Shown here: positions 9,502 to 17,688 of the stretch, in pieces
Layout: the number at the start of each line of letters is the position of its first letter
Numbering within the stretch: the stretch's first letter is position 1
Assembly (NCBI RefSeq): GCF_902141845.1
Contig: NZ_CABFPH010000001.1
Coordinates: forward strand, 114,527 to 178,526
Reading direction: 5' to 3'
DNA: 64,000 nucleotides
Source of the DNA: Methylobacterium symbioticum
GTDB lineage: Bacteria; Pseudomonadota; Alphaproteobacteria; Rhizobiales; Beijerinckiaceae
Made by a program: the position numbers and the translations under genes
Notes under the pieces: generated by a model
Database searches by the model: none
The model's input: the letters and a program-made list of their open reading frames with translations, nothing else
Told to the model about the DNA's origin: nothing

Positions 9502-9996
9502 GTGGCCGCGGGCCGTGAGGTGCGCGTGGGCGGGAACAGGCGCGGTCGATCCTGCGATCGGAGTCGCGAACCGATTGCGAGCCGACGCGTCGGCCCATCG
9601 AGAGCTCTGCTGATCCTTCTGGTGATCTGCGCATCGGCATTCGTCGTCGGACGGCCGAGCGATGGACGCGCGCAGAGCGTGGAGGACGGATCCGATGCCG
9701 GCATCGGTCCGGCCGGCACGCGGACGATTCTCGATCTGGTCGGCCGTCATCTGAAGAGCCCCGACGCGAAGGTCTCGGACCTCCGCCGAAGCGACGGTGC
9801 GGCGATCTGCGGCTCGGTCGACGTGAAGAACCGCGAGGGGCTGTATACCGGCCCGCGCGGCTTCGTGGTCGATCTGGTCAGCGGCTCCTTCGACCGCGTC
9901 CCGGACGGGCCGGAGCTTCTCAGCGCCAGGCGCGGCAGCGACTACGAGGTGCTGGAGCGGCAGCGGCAACGCTATTTCAGACTGTGCCTGAATTAG
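9502..9996 (+). CDS. Small exported protein, paralogue of the gene at 10444
   Basis: Unrecognised protein of up to 164 residues. It begins with GTG; further in-frame GTGs at 9520 and 9526 could be the real start, since the hydrophobic export segment (ALLILLVICASAFVVG) only begins about 35 residues in. The mature part shares a clear pattern with the protein at 10444: a helix L..HL.SPD, then CG.V..(K/R)N..G..TGPR.FV.DL..G...R.P.GPE, then DY...ER and a final Cys. Two Cys in the mature chain could form a disulphide. Function unknown; the similarity to its neighbour is visible by eye. Confidence 0.65.
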   Translation: MAAGREVRVGGNRRGRSCDRSREPIASRRVGPSRALLILLVICASAFVVGRPSDGRAQSVEDGSDAGIGPAGTRTILDLVGRHLKSPDAKVSDLRRSDGAAICGSVDVKNREGLYTGPRGFVVDLVSGSFDRVPDGPELLSARRGSDYEVLERQRQRYFRLCLN

Positions 9997-10144
9997 AGAC
10001 CAACACGGCGGCAGCACACGCACGACCAATTCCTTCCGCGGGTCGATATGCGATCGCAAACCACGAATGGGCCGCAGCCGCTGCGTTTTATGCGGCTCGA
10101 TTCAGATTGAAGATCAGAAGCTCACCCGAGTATCGAGGAAAGAC

Positions 10145-10447
10145 ATGCGGATCATATCTCTTGCTCTTGCCGTGCTTCTGGCAGCATTTCCATCGGCACC
10201 TTTCGCGGCGACCAAGCTCAAGATGGATGACAAGGCCAGTCTTTGGCCGAGGGCCGACCGGAGCGCGAAGATGGACTTCACCCAGCGCATGGGCAAGGCC
10301 ATGACGCAGCTGTCGCCAGACCTCACGAATGAGTACTTTCTGCGCTGCCTGGAAGAGACGGCCAATATCGGCGACACCAAGGACCTGACCCTCGGCGATC
10401 TCGTCAAGACCTGCATCTCCATGCGTGTCGGACAATCATCCGAATGA
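10145..10447 (+). CDS. Small exported protein of unknown function
   Basis: A 100-residue protein with a good signal peptide (MRIISLALAVLLAAFPSAPFA) and a mature part containing two Cys (FLRCLEETANIG ... LVKTCISM). The Cys spacing and the helical look resemble small periplasmic cysteine-pair proteins, but I recognise no family. AGGAAAG lies just upstream of the ATG. Its stop overlaps the ATG of the next gene (ATGA at 10444-10447), so the two are translationally coupled. The gene sits between two paralogous exported proteins. Confidence 0.65.
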   Translation: MRIISLALAVLLAAFPSAPFAATKLKMDDKASLWPRADRSAKMDFTQRMGKAMTQLSPDLTNEYFLRCLEETANIGDTKDLTLGDLVKTCISMRVGQSSE

Positions 10448-10872
10448 GCGGGATCCGAACGAAAGCCGACAGGCGTCGCATCCCGCTCCTGCCAACGCTC
10501 GCACTGGCCGCCAGCGTCCTCCTTCCATCGGGTGCGCCTTCGCGAGCCCAGGCGATCGTGGACGGATCCGAGAGGGTCCTGCATCCGGAGCAGACGCGCG
10601 ACCTCACGGCCCGGCTCGCTCAGCATCTGCGGAGTCCCGATCCGCGCATCGCCAACCTGCACCTGGGACGGGCCGGCGCCCTGTGCGGGACCGTCGAGAT
10701 CCGAAACCGCATGGGCGACTTTACCGGGCCGAGGCCCTTCGTCGCCGACCTCTCGGATGGCTTCGTCGGCCGGTTGCCGGAGGGACCCGAACGGCGGAAT
10801 CCGGCCAGTGTCGCCGACTATCGCGCCATGGAGCGTGCCACGGCGCTCTTCGCAGCCAATTGCACGCACTGA
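10444..10872 (+). CDS. Small exported protein, paralogue of the gene at 9502
   Basis: A 142-residue protein with a basic N-terminus, hydrophobic segment (LPTLALAASVLLPSGAPSRA) and a mature domain sharing with the protein at 9502 the pattern HLRSPDPRI...CGTVEIRN..G.FTGPRPFV.DLSDGFVGRLPEGPE...DYRAMER...C. The Cys pair is conserved between the two. It overlaps the preceding gene by four bases. The shared core may be a small envelope domain duplicated around the unrelated 100-residue gene; no function can be assigned. Confidence 0.7.
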   Translation: MSGIRTKADRRRIPLLPTLALAASVLLPSGAPSRAQAIVDGSERVLHPEQTRDLTARLAQHLRSPDPRIANLHLGRAGALCGTVEIRNRMGDFTGPRPFVADLSDGFVGRLPEGPERRNPASVADYRAMERATALFAANCTH

Positions 10873-11084
10873 TCCAGTTTTGGGATCGACGCAGCCTTCG
10901 AGGGACGACCGATCTTGGCCTACGGCTTGACGATCACGCCCGAGGGCCGACGATCGACAGCAGCCGAGCGCACGTCGTCGTTCAGGCTCAGCCTCTCCCC
11001 GGGACTGCGTTCGCCTTCCCGCCGCGCCAACACACGCTGAAGGCGATGGTGGCCGGCGCGTCGGGCAGCCGGCGGCCGGCCAAA

Positions 11085-12050
11085 TCAGCTCTCGTCGGCG
11101 ACGGCCTCGTTCTCGTCGGCCTCGGGATCGACCACGATGACCTCACCCCGCAGGTAGCGGGCCTGGACCTCGGCCACGCGTCGGGCCGCCTGTGCGTGAC
11201 GGCCAGAGACGGAGCTATCCGGATCGAGGGCGCTGCCCCGCTTGGCCGCGAGCAGAGCCGGGTCGCCCCACCGGTCGAGCAGGATCTGGAAAGCCTCGTA
11301 GCGGGCGGCATCGAAGGCGATCCGCCGGCCCATCATGTCCTTGTACGGATGGGCCGGATGGAGGCCGGCGCAGGGCACCCAGCCCGCCGGGATCGGGGTC
11401 GTCGCCGCGTGCGTGCGGCCGCTCCGCAGGAGCTTCGGGAGGACGTGGGTGTGTGGGCCCTCGGGGCTTGTGCCGCCCGGCCCCGGGATCGGGGCGTAGA
11501 CCTCGACGCGACCGAGCCGGGCGAGGAACACGCGGTGCGGGCTCAACGCGACGAGCTGCCGCCCGATCGGGTTGGCCGGGTCGAACAGGGGCTGCCCCAC
11601 GCCCGACCGAAGACAGGCGATGGCCTCGGGGTCGCTCGTGCGCAGGCAGGCATCCACCGCGAGCAGGTCGAGGCCGAGGTCGAACAGGATGGCGTCGCGG
11701 TCCTGTTCACGGGCCGCATCCCGGTCGGGGCCGAGCTCCGTCACCACGCTCCGCCGGCTCATGGCGCAGGCCGTCTCCGGCAGGCACAGGGCGATGGCGT
11801 GGTTCCAGCCGGACGCGACCGAGGTCTCGTAGGCCACCGGGCGCAGGTCGGGGCAAGCCGTCAGGGCGATGGCGCCGCGGGCGGTGGCCAGCCCCAAGCG
11901 GTCGTCCGGCAGGGCTGAGACCGCTTCGTCCGGGTCCCGCATGAACTCGGCGATGGCGCCGAAGCTGCCGAGGCCCCAAGCAGAGCCCGGATCGGCCAGG
12001 GCTTCGCGCAGCAGCGCGGTGACCGCCTCGGCGTCACGTGATGGCGTCAT
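11085..12050 (-). CDS. Uncharacterised protein, fifth gene of the btu operon
   Basis: A 321-residue soluble protein I do not recognise. It has no signal peptide or membrane segment. Notable parts are an N-terminal helical region, PDDRLGLATARGAIALTACPDLRPVAYETSVASGWNHAIALCLP, a Cys-containing middle (AVDACLRTSD..AIACLRSG), and a conserved-looking C-terminal segment GPHTHVLPKLLRSGRTHAATTPIPAGW followed by CAGLHPAHPYKD with several His. It overlaps the end of btuD by 17 bases and is therefore probably cotranscribed from the riboswitch-controlled btuB promoter. A role in handling imported corrinoid is inference from position only. Confidence 0.8.
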   Translation of the reverse strand: MTPSRDAEAVTALLREALADPGSAWGLGSFGAIAEFMRDPDEAVSALPDDRLGLATARGAIALTACPDLRPVAYETSVASGWNHAIALCLPETACAMSRRSVVTELGPDRDAAREQDRDAILFDLGLDLLAVDACLRTSDPEAIACLRSGVGQPLFDPANPIGRQLVALSPHRVFLARLGRVEVYAPIPGPGGTSPEGPHTHVLPKLLRSGRTHAATTPIPAGWVPCAGLHPAHPYKDMMGRRIAFDAARYEAFQILLDRWGDPALLAAKRGSALDPDSSVSGRHAQAARRVAEVQARYLRGEVIVVDPEADENEAVADES

Positions 12051-12840
12051 CGCTGTCCTCCAAGCTTCCGGACCGCCCCCAGGGCAGGATGTATCGGGTT
12101 CCGTCCGCGGCGCAGGCGCGCTCCACCGTCACGCCGAACACGCGGGCGAGCAAGGCATCGGTCAGCGCGTCCTCCGGCCGCCCGTCCGCGACGAGCCGTC
12201 CCCCGGCGAGGACGACGATACGGTCACAGAACCGGGCCGCGAGGGCGAGGTCGTGCAGGACGGCGACCACGCCGGCCCCGTCGCGCGAGACGGCGCGCAG
12301 CAGCGCCATGGCGTCGAGCTGGTGAGCCGGGTCGAGCGCCGTGACCGGCTCGTCGGCGAGGAGCCACTCCGCCCCGACGGCGAGGGCCCGGGCGAGCAGC
12401 GCACGCATGCGCTCGCCCGAGGACAGGGTCGGCTCCGTCCTGTCGGCGAGGTGCCCGATATCGGTGCGCGCCATCGCTCGGGCGATCGCGGCCTCGTCGG
12501 CGCCCGAAAGGCCCGCGAAGGCGCGGCGGTGCGGCAGCCGGCCGAGCGCCACGATCTCGCGCACCGTCATGGGCCAGCCGATGCCGGCGCCCTGGAAGAG
12601 GGCCGCGATGCGGCGGGCCCGCGCGTCGCGGCTCATGCCGGAGAGCGCGTGGCCGTCGAGCGTGACGCGGCCCTGCCTCGGCGCGACCAGGGCGGCCAGG
12701 ATCCGCAGGAGCGTGGTCTTGCCGGCGCCGTTCGGGCCGACGAGCCCGACGAAATGTCCGCGCTCCAGGGTGAGGCCGATATCCGACAGGATCGTCCGAC
12801 CCTCCAGCACCACCCGGACATCGTGTGCGGCGAGGCTCAT
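12034..12840 (-). CDS. btuD: Cobalamin/iron-complex ABC transporter ATP-binding protein
   Basis: ATPase of a FecCD-type importer, 268 residues. Walker A is VGPNGAGKTTLL, the signature is LSSGERMRALLARAL (LSSGE instead of LSGGQ), Walker B is WLLADEPVTALDP, and the switch His lies in VLHDLALAARFCDRIVVL. It drives transport across the inner membrane for the adjacent permease. Its start overlaps the permease stop (ATGA). The upstream cobalamin riboswitch and btuB-like receptor point to vitamin B12 or cobinamide rather than a siderophore. Confidence 0.9.
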   Translation of the reverse strand: MSLAAHDVRVVLEGRTILSDIGLTLERGHFVGLVGPNGAGKTTLLRILAALVAPRQGRVTLDGHALSGMSRDARARRIAALFQGAGIGWPMTVREIVALGRLPHRRAFAGLSGADEAAIARAMARTDIGHLADRTEPTLSSGERMRALLARALAVGAEWLLADEPVTALDPAHQLDAMALLRAVSRDGAGVVAVLHDLALAARFCDRIVVLAGGRLVADGRPEDALTDALLARVFGVTVERACAADGTRYILPWGRSGSLEDSDDAIT

Positions 12841-13886
12841 GCCCGCCCTCCGCGATTGCGCAGCAGGAGCGCGATCAGGAACGGCGCCCCGACCAGCGCG
12901 GTCACCACGCCGAGCTTGAGCTCGGGCCGGGTGGCGAGCAAGCGAACGCCGAGATCCGCTGCGAGCACCAGCACCGCACCCGCCAGGCCGCTCGGCAGCA
13001 GGTTCGCGCCGGGACGCGCTCCGACGAGCGGCCGCATCAGGTGCGGCACCACGAGGCCGACGAAACCGATGGCGCCGGAGACCGCGACCCCGCTGCCGAC
13101 CGCGAGCGCCGCACCGGTCACGAGACGCACCCGCACCGAGACGAGACCGACTCCGAGGCTCGCGGCGGTGTCCTCGCCCAGGGTCAGCGCGTCGAGAGCA
13201 GGCGCGATCGAGAGCATCAGGCCCCAGCCGACGAGCATCAGCGGCAGGCAGAGCAGGACGTGGTCCAGGCTGCGGTCACTGAGCGAGCCCATCAGCCAGA
13301 ACACGATCTCCAGGGCCGCGTAGGGGTTCGGCGACAGGTTGAGCGCGAGCGCGGTCAGGGCACCGGCGAGGCTCGACAGGCCGATTCCGGCCAGGATCAG
13401 ACCGAGCGTGCTGCTGCCGCGGGCGGCGAGCGCGTTGAGAAGCAGCGCCGCCACGCCCGCCCCGGCGATGCCGCCGAGCGGCAGGGCGAGGCTCAAGGAC
13501 GCGGCGAGGCCGCCGTAGAACACGATCACGGCGCCCAAGGCGGCAGCCGAGGAGATGCCGAGGATGCCGGGATCGGCGAGCGGGTTGCGCAGGTAGCCCT
13601 GCATTGCCGCGCCGGTCAGGCCGAGGCTGAACCCGACGAGGCCGCCGAGGAGCGCCCGTGGGACGCGCAGCTCCCACAGCACCAGGGCCGGCAGCGTGGT
13701 CCGGCCCGCGACGAGGTCCGCGGCGGCGGCCGGCACGTCGACGGGCGCGTAGCCGATGGCGACCGAGGCGAGCATCAGGGCGAGGACGATGAGGGCGAGC
13801 AGGGCGATGACCACCCGGCGGGCGCGCATTGTGCCGAGGCGCCGCGCGGCAGAGGGGGCGAGGGTCGTGACGGGCGCGTTCATCAC
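12837..13886 (-). CDS. btuC: FecCD-family permease, probable B12 importer
   Basis: Inner-membrane permease of the BtuC/FecD/FhuB family, 349 residues with about ten predicted helices. Family motifs include [46 protein letters not shown] and, late in the protein, [15 protein letters not shown]. Start and stop overlap the neighbours by four bases on each side, making btuF-btuC-btuD one translational unit. Substrate by context: cobalamin. Confidence 0.92.
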   Translation of the reverse strand: [349 protein letters not shown]

Positions 13887-14731
13887 CGGGCGGCCCGCGC
13901 GTTCGCCGCTGCCGCCAGCCGCGCCACAACTTCGGCGATCTGGGGCCCCGGACAGGTCCAGAAGCGGTTCGGGATGGCGACCGTCCGGTGGGCGCGCGCG
14001 AGCGCCCGGAAGACGGGATGGTGCAGCAGCGTGTCGGCGAGCGAGGGCAGGCCCGGCGCACCCGCGTCGACCACGATGAGGTCCGCATCCGCCAGCGCCG
14101 CGGCTTCGAGCGGCACCTGCCCGAAGCGGTCGCGCCCGATCTCGGCCGCCACGTTGACGAGGCCGGCGGCGCGGATGAGCGCGTCGCCGAGGCCGCCGGG
14201 CGCGACGGTGAAGGCGTTCGGACGCATGACGAGGACCCGCAGGGGCCGGCGGGACGGCGTGATGGCGGCGAGCCTGGCATCGAGCGCCGCAACCATCGCC
14301 TCCCCCCGCTCAGGGTGGCCCAAGGCCGCCGCCACCTGCCGCACTTGCGCGCGCACGCCGTCGAGATCCGCCGGCACGCCGAGTTCGAGCACGGGCGCGC
14401 CGACGCGCTTGAGCATGCCCACCGTCGCGCGCGTGGTGAAGGCGCCCGCAATGACGAGGTCGGGCCGCAGCGCGACCACCTCCTCCGTGAGGCCGCGCGT
14501 CACCGGCAGGCCATCGGCCTCGGCCGCGACCGTCGAGCCGCGCGGATCCCGGGCGAGATCGGTGACCGCCAGAACCTGATCGCGGTCGGCCAGCCGCAGG
14601 ACGAGCTCGTCCGCGCACAGGTTCATCGAGACCACCCGCACGGGCGCTCCCGCCGCGCCGGCGGCGTGAGCCGCGGGCGCGGCGGCCAGACAGGCCGAGA
14701 GGAGAAGCGCGCCGCGCCCGGGCATCGTCAC
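13883..14731 (-). CDS. btuF: Periplasmic B12-binding protein
   Basis: Type III (helical-backbone) periplasmic binding protein of 282 residues with a signal peptide ending near AAHAAGA. The opening VRVVSMNLCADELVLRLADRDQVLAV is the usual start of BtuF/FepB-type proteins, and RPDLVIAGAFTT is the second conserved strand. It delivers ligand to the BtuC-like permease. It begins one base after the btuB stop. B12 specificity is inferred from the riboswitch-controlled operon. Confidence 0.88.
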   Translation of the reverse strand: MTMPGRGALLLSACLAAAPAAHAAGAAGAPVRVVSMNLCADELVLRLADRDQVLAVTDLARDPRGSTVAAEADGLPVTRGLTEEVVALRPDLVIAGAFTTRATVGMLKRVGAPVLELGVPADLDGVRAQVRQVAAALGHPERGEAMVAALDARLAAITPSRRPLRVLVMRPNAFTVAPGGLGDALIRAAGLVNVAAEIGRDRFGQVPLEAAALADADLIVVDAGAPGLPSLADTLLHHPVFRALARAHRTVAIPNRFWTCPGPQIAEVVARLAAAANARAAR

Positions 14732-14732
14732 C

Positions 14733-16721
14733 TCAGAACGCGGTCAGGCGCACGCCGCCATAGACCGCCAGTCCCGGGCCGAGAAACCCGGTCGGGTTCT
14801 CGTAGCGCCGATCGAACAGGTTATCGATCCGGCCGAACACGCTCACGCTCTCCGAGACGTCGTAGGTGACCGCGAGATTGACCAGCGTGAAGCCCGGGTT
14901 CTTCAGGCGCGGCACCGAGAAGTCGCGGTTGCCGTCCACGAAATGTCCCAGCACGATCACCGTTCCGCTGACGGTCAGGCCGGGAAGTGGCGTCCAGAGA
15001 GCCGTGGCGCTGCCCTTGTGGCGCGGACGGCGCAGCAATTCCTGATTGGTGATCTCGTTCTTCGTGACCGTGTTGGTGTAGTCGATCCGCCCCGACAGGG
15101 TGTCCGTGAGACGCACCGAGACGAACGCCTCCGCGCCGTAGGAGACCGCTCTGCCGACGTTCTCGTTGGAGGTGTAGCTCGCATTGGTGTTGATGAGGTT
15201 GGTGAAGTCGTTGTGATAGTAGGTCGCCCCGACGAGCACGCGCTCGCCGAGCGGCTGTTCGAAGCCGGCATCGTAGCCGAGGCTCTCCTCGGGCTTCAGG
15301 TTCGGATTCGCGAAGAAGTTGAACGCCGGAAAGCTCTGATAGAGCTGGCTCAAGGTCGGAGCCTTGAAGCCGCTGCCGACGCTGCCTTTGATCCGCGTCT
15401 CGGTGAAGGGCAGGATGTAGCTCGGCGCGACCCGGAAGGTGGTGGCCGGGCCGAACTGGTCGTTCTCGTCGTGACGGATGTTGGCGACGAGGAAGGCCCG
15501 GTCGAAGGGGGTCAGTTGCGCCTCGCCGTAGCCGGCCGTGTTGCCGTTGCGCGCCCTCAGGAAGGCTGGAACCGAGCCCGGAGAGGTCGTGAACAGGCTC
15601 TCCTCGTCGCGCTGCGCGCCGAACAGCAGCAGGTTTCCGGGCGAGAGCAGGTAGTCGCCGCGGTATTCGTAGCGCGTGCGCTCACCGAGCCCCGTCGTCG
15701 CGTCCGGCGTGGCGAGGGGATCGAGCGGACCCTGCTGGCGATTGAACAAATTCGAATAGTTGATGGCGAAGACGTTGTGGAAGCCGGGCAACGGCGTCCA
15801 CTCGGCCTCGTTGCGCGTGAAGATCTGCTGCACGTCCGCGGCACTGCGGAACGCGGCCGGCAGGGCCGGAAAGGTGCTGAAATCGTCGCCCGTGAAGAGC
15901 AGGCGTGAATTGATGAATCGCGTGATCGCGTTGAGACGGAACGCCTCGGTGAACTGGTAGCCGAACCGCGCCGAGACCGTCTCGTTGTCGTAGAAGTTCG
16001 GGTGGATCGGACGGCCGAACGGCACGAGCTGGGGCGGCGTCACCGGCGTGGCGGCGGCCCGGACATGCTGCACGGAGACAGAGTAATCGAAGCCGTTCTC
16101 GGATCCGCTGATGCGGCCGGATTGATTGAAGGTGCCGTAGGAGCCGCCCTCGATCCGGGCCGTGGCGCGGGCGGGCCCCTCGCCGCGTTTCGTTGTGAAG
16201 GAGATCACGCCGCCGATGGCATCCGAGCCGTAGAGGCCGCTCTGCGGACCGCGGAGCACTTCGATGCGGGAGAGATCCTCCGTGAGAAGCTGCCCGAAAT
16301 CGAACGATCCATTGCCGTTGGACGGGTCCGTCGCGTCGATGCCGTCGATCAGCACCTTGACGTGGTTGGAGTTCGAGCCGCGGATGAAGACGGAGGTCTG
16401 GCCGCCCGGTCCACCGCTCTGGACCACGTTGAGACCGGGCACCTGCTGCAGGGCATCCGGCGCCGTCCTGCGCTGCTGGGCTTCCAGCAGGTCGGCCGTC
16501 AGAACGGAGACGCTGGAACCCGTCTGCACCGTCGGTATCGGCACGCCGGTGGCCGAGACCGAGATCTCGGAGAGTGAGACGGCGTCCTCGCCGCCTCGTG
16601 GGGCATTGGCGAAGGGCGCGGCGACCTGCTGCGCATGGGCGGCGGCTGGCGCGAGCAGGGCCGACCCGGCACAGGACAGCAGACATGCGGTCCGGCGGAT
16701 GAATCTGTTGGACTGGGACAC
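14733..16721 (-). CDS. btuB: TonB-dependent cobalamin receptor
   Basis: Outer-membrane receptor of 662 residues: signal peptide (to about AHAQ), a TonB-box-like stretch near SLSEISVSATG, plug domain (TAPDALQQVPGLNVVQSGGPGGQTSVFIRGSNSNH.KVLIDGID, with IEVLRGPQSGLYGSDAIGGVI), then a 22-strand-type barrel ending in the C-terminal Phe of LTAF. SxHTxV-like short plug and overall length match BtuB rather than the larger siderophore receptors. It starts with GTG at 16721, the same relative position as the GTG of the divergent receptor at 17689. A cobalamin riboswitch lies in its leader. Confidence 0.92.
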   Translation of the reverse strand: MSQSNRFIRRTACLLSCAGSALLAPAAAHAQQVAAPFANAPRGGEDAVSLSEISVSATGVPIPTVQTGSSVSVLTADLLEAQQRRTAPDALQQVPGLNVVQSGGPGGQTSVFIRGSNSNHVKVLIDGIDATDPSNGNGSFDFGQLLTEDLSRIEVLRGPQSGLYGSDAIGGVISFTTKRGEGPARATARIEGGSYGTFNQSGRISGSENGFDYSVSVQHVRAAATPVTPPQLVPFGRPIHPNFYDNETVSARFGYQFTEAFRLNAITRFINSRLLFTGDDFSTFPALPAAFRSAADVQQIFTRNEAEWTPLPGFHNVFAINYSNLFNRQQGPLDPLATPDATTGLGERTRYEYRGDYLLSPGNLLLFGAQRDEESLFTTSPGSVPAFLRARNGNTAGYGEAQLTPFDRAFLVANIRHDENDQFGPATTFRVAPSYILPFTETRIKGSVGSGFKAPTLSQLYQSFPAFNFFANPNLKPEESLGYDAGFEQPLGERVLVGATYYHNDFTNLINTNASYTSNENVGRAVSYGAEAFVSVRLTDTLSGRIDYTNTVTKNEITNQELLRRPRHKGSATALWTPLPGLTVSGTVIVLGHFVDGNRDFSVPRLKNPGFTLVNLAVTYDVSESVSVFGRIDNLFDRRYENPTGFLGPGLAVYGGVRLTAF

Positions 16722-16844
16722 GGGAGGCGAGCCTCGGGCGACGGCAGTGGCACGTCACCGCGAACGAGGCCGAGTGGGCCGCATCCTCGCAGGATCAGCG
16801 ACCGCCTCGACAACCCATCGGTGCACCCCGCCCGACGCGCCTCG

Positions 16845-17024
16845 CGTGTGACCACGGCTGACGGCAGGTCTCCTGGCTCGCGGGTCGCTGCCCTCGCACC
16901 GTCTTCCCGGGCTGGAGCCCAGTGACATGGTGGTGGAGGGCTCGCCGCTCACAGTTGCGGGGGCAGCCGCGGATTCGGCTCGCGCCTCACCGCATTCCCT
17001 TTCTCGTCCCCGAAGGGAACCGTC
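16845..17024 (-). promoter_or_regulatory. Cobalamin riboswitch upstream of btuB
   Basis: Read on the minus strand, the segment starts with GACGGTTCCC and holds the conserved cores AATGCGGTGAG, GCTGCCCCCGCAACTGTGA, the loop around GTCACTGGGCTCCAGCCCGGGAAGACG, and GCGAGCCAGGAGACCTGCC, in the order expected for the B12 aptamer. The btuB GTG lies about 120 nt further on. It should repress the btu operon when adenosylcobalamin is plentiful. Confidence 0.93.
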
Positions 17025-17369
17025 ATGACAATCGTCTCATCGCGGCCAAGCCGGGTCAATCGCGTGTCTGTCGGATGCGATACCCTGTTGCTTCACCGCC
17101 GCACTGGGCGCAGCGCGGGAGCGGGTTCATCGATGGACTGACAGCGTCGATCGTCTCCACAAACATCTTCCGCGGGCTGTGAACGAAAGACGTCCGTGCG
17201 TATCGGCCGCCGAAGCCCCGGCAGCGGTCAGGCGATCTCGGTCGTCGGATCTCGCCAGCCCGGCCGTCCTTTCCATCCTTGAGGCGCCGCCTGTGGGATG
17301 CGGCGGATCGGTTCTCGAGTGTTGCCCTTGGGTAACGGACTGTTTCGGACGGCTGGCTACAAGGCGGGC
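17025..17369. promoter_or_regulatory. Divergent promoter region between two B12 riboswitches
   Basis: No gene is supported. The stretch must hold the divergent promoters that transcribe both riboswitch leaders. No obvious sigma-70 pair stands out in the GC-rich sequence. Confidence 0.5.
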
Positions 17370-17570
17370 GACGGTTCCCCACGGGATGAAATGGGAACGC
17401 GGTGCGTCCAGGACGCGTCCTGGGCAATGCCGCGGCTGCCCCCGCAACTGTGAGCGGCGAGCCTTCCGCCACCTGTGTCACTGGATGAGCCTCATCCGGG
17501 AAGACGGCGAGAAGGCAGCGACCCGCGAGCCAGGAGACCTGCCGTCAGCCGTGGTCACACGCGAAACGCG
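17370..17570 (+). promoter_or_regulatory. Cobalamin riboswitch upstream of second TonB receptor
   Basis: Contains GACGGTTCCC, GAACGCGGTGCG, GGCTGCCCCCGCAACTGTGA, GTCACTGGATGAGCCTCATCCGGGAAGACG and GCGAGCCAGGAGACCTGCC, the ordered cores of a B12 aptamer. It mirrors the minus-strand element at 16845-17024, and the similarity continues beyond the aptamer to the GTG start at 17689. Confidence 0.93.
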
Positions 17571-17688
17571 TCGGGCGGGGTGTCCTGACGGGTGCGGAGG
17601 TGCCGTCATTCCCGCGTAGGAAGACGGCAGCCCTCGGCTTCGTTCGCGGTGACGTGCCACTGCCGTTGCCCCGAGGCTGCTCGTCCCC

